This document shows positions 4,752 through 5,282 of a DNA stretch of 5,282 bases, in pieces. The translations under genes were made by a program, and so were the position numbers. This DNA is from an uncultured Actinomycetes bacterium (lineage in GTDB: Bacteria > Actinomycetota > Actinomycetes > Nanopelagicales > Nanopelagicaceae), in contig CAILBF010000238.1 in NCBI GenBank assembly GCA_903832395.1, forward strand, positions 1-5,282, in the 5' to 3' direction. How positions within the stretch are numbered: the stretch's first letter is position 1; each line of letters starts with the position of its first letter. A model generated the notes under the pieces. The model saw only the letters and a list, made by a program, of their open reading frames with translations, did not search any database and was not told the origin of the DNA.

Positions 4752-5282
4752 TCAAGCGGTAATGATGCCTGACGATGAGGCCCGGCGGCGTTTGCGGCCA
4801 CCAGTCTTTGGTTCTTGCGCTACTGGCTCAACAGGTGCTTCGGCGTTGAGAGACTCGTGGAACTCATGCTCAGTTGCATCTTTTTCATCGGCATCTTCGT
4901 GCCGAGATGATGGAACATCGAGTTGTGGCATTGGTGCCTTCATCTTGACCGGCTCCATATGAATATGAATTCCGCGACCACTACATGAATCACACGTCGT
5001 TGAGAAAGCTTCAATGAGGCCCTGACCAACACGCTTACGCGTCATTTGAACAAGTCCAAGAGATGTCACTTCAGCAACTTGATGCTTAGTGCGATCGCGA
5101 CCGAGTGATTCAACTAAACGACGCAGAACCATTTCGCGGTTGGATTCAAGGATCATATCGATGAAGTCGATTACAACGATTCCACCTAAGTCGCGAAGAC
5201 GTAGTTGGCGTGCAATCTCTTCGGCAGCCTCTAAGTTGTTCTTGGTAACAGTCTCTTCAAGGTTTCCACCCTTACCAATGAA
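4752..5282 (-). CDS. rne: Ribonuclease E/G family endoribonuclease, C-terminal part (cut by window edge)
   Basis: The frame is open from base 5282 to the stop at 4752, giving 176 visible residues; the S1 domain and the first catalytic Asp lie off the right edge. Visible residues 1-50 carry the end of the catalytic DNase I-like domain, with GKGGNLEETVTKNNLEAAEE, IARQLRLRDLGG and VVIDFIDM; the last holds the second metal-binding Asp of the family. CDSC at about 97-100 matches the CxxC Zn-link through which RNase E forms dimers and tetramers. The tail is hydrophilic: an acidic stretch rich in Glu, Asp and His (about 122-145), then PVAQEPKTGGRKRRRASSSG near the end, a basic patch typical of actinobacterial RNase E and a likely RNA-binding or scaffold segment. 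The ATG at 5156 is internal and not a start, since homology continues upstream. In many actinobacteria rne is followed by rplU-rpmA; here rpsT follows instead. Confidence 0.93.
   Translation of the reverse strand, partial: FIGKGGNLEETVTKNNLEAAEEIARQLRLRDLGGIVVIDFIDMILESNREMVLRRLVESLGRDRTKHQVAEVTSLGLVQMTRKRVGQGLIEAFSTTCDSCSGRGIHIHMEPVKMKAPMPQLDVPSSRHEDADEKDATEHEFHESLNAEAPVEPVAQEPKTGGRKRRRASSSGIITA

Noticed and set aside
4762..4962. Plus-strand 66-codon open frame
   Set aside because: Antisense to the low-complexity tail of the RNase E/G gene; its Ser/Cys-rich translation is a by-product of that tail.

Overview
The window carries a tightly packed run of conserved housekeeping genes, all read from the minus strand. 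In transcription order (right to left) they are: the 3' part of an RNase E/G gene, rpsT (ribosomal protein S20), lepA (elongation factor 4), a small accessory insert, hemW (radical SAM heme chaperone) and the 5' part of hrcA (heat-shock repressor). The order rpsT-lepA-hemW-hrcA, the protein sequences and the basic GGRKRRR tail of the RNase E/G protein fit an actinobacterium. Base composition of about 47% G+C (hand count, part of lepA) and very short spacers suggest a low-GC streamlined lineage such as freshwater acI/Nanopelagicales. That placement is inference from pattern, not a database result.

Layout on the plus-strand scale: 1-380 hrcA start (cut by the window edge); 397-1518 complete hemW; 1457-2442 a putative mobile insert; 2401-2493 a broken second copy of the hemW 5' end; 2496-4370 lepA; 4403-4672 rpsT; 4752-5282 RNase E/G C-terminal part (cut by the window edge). 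The genes serve translation (S20, EF4), RNA processing (RNase E/G), heme trafficking (HemW) and protein-stress control (HrcA).

The striking part is between lepA and hemW. Two bases after the lepA stop, a second hemW start encodes MALSFYVHIPYCIKRCGYCDLN and then runs into unrelated DNA and a stop. The functional hemW, about 1 kb further on, starts with nearly the same peptide, but 13 of codons 3-17 differ and all of those differences are silent third-position changes. The two DNA copies then become identical over exactly 11 bases (TATTGTGATTT, codons 18-21) and diverge again. This is the footprint of site-specific integration into hemW by a 975-bp element that supplies a replacement 5' end and so restores the host gene. 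Its only evident gene encodes a 198-residue HIRAN-domain protein. No recombinase is present, so the element would be non-autonomous, or the remnant of something larger. Short GGTATT/AATACC repeats cluster near both boundaries. The insert also separates hemW from its presumed ancestral coupling to lepA and may provide its own promoter and ribosome binding site.
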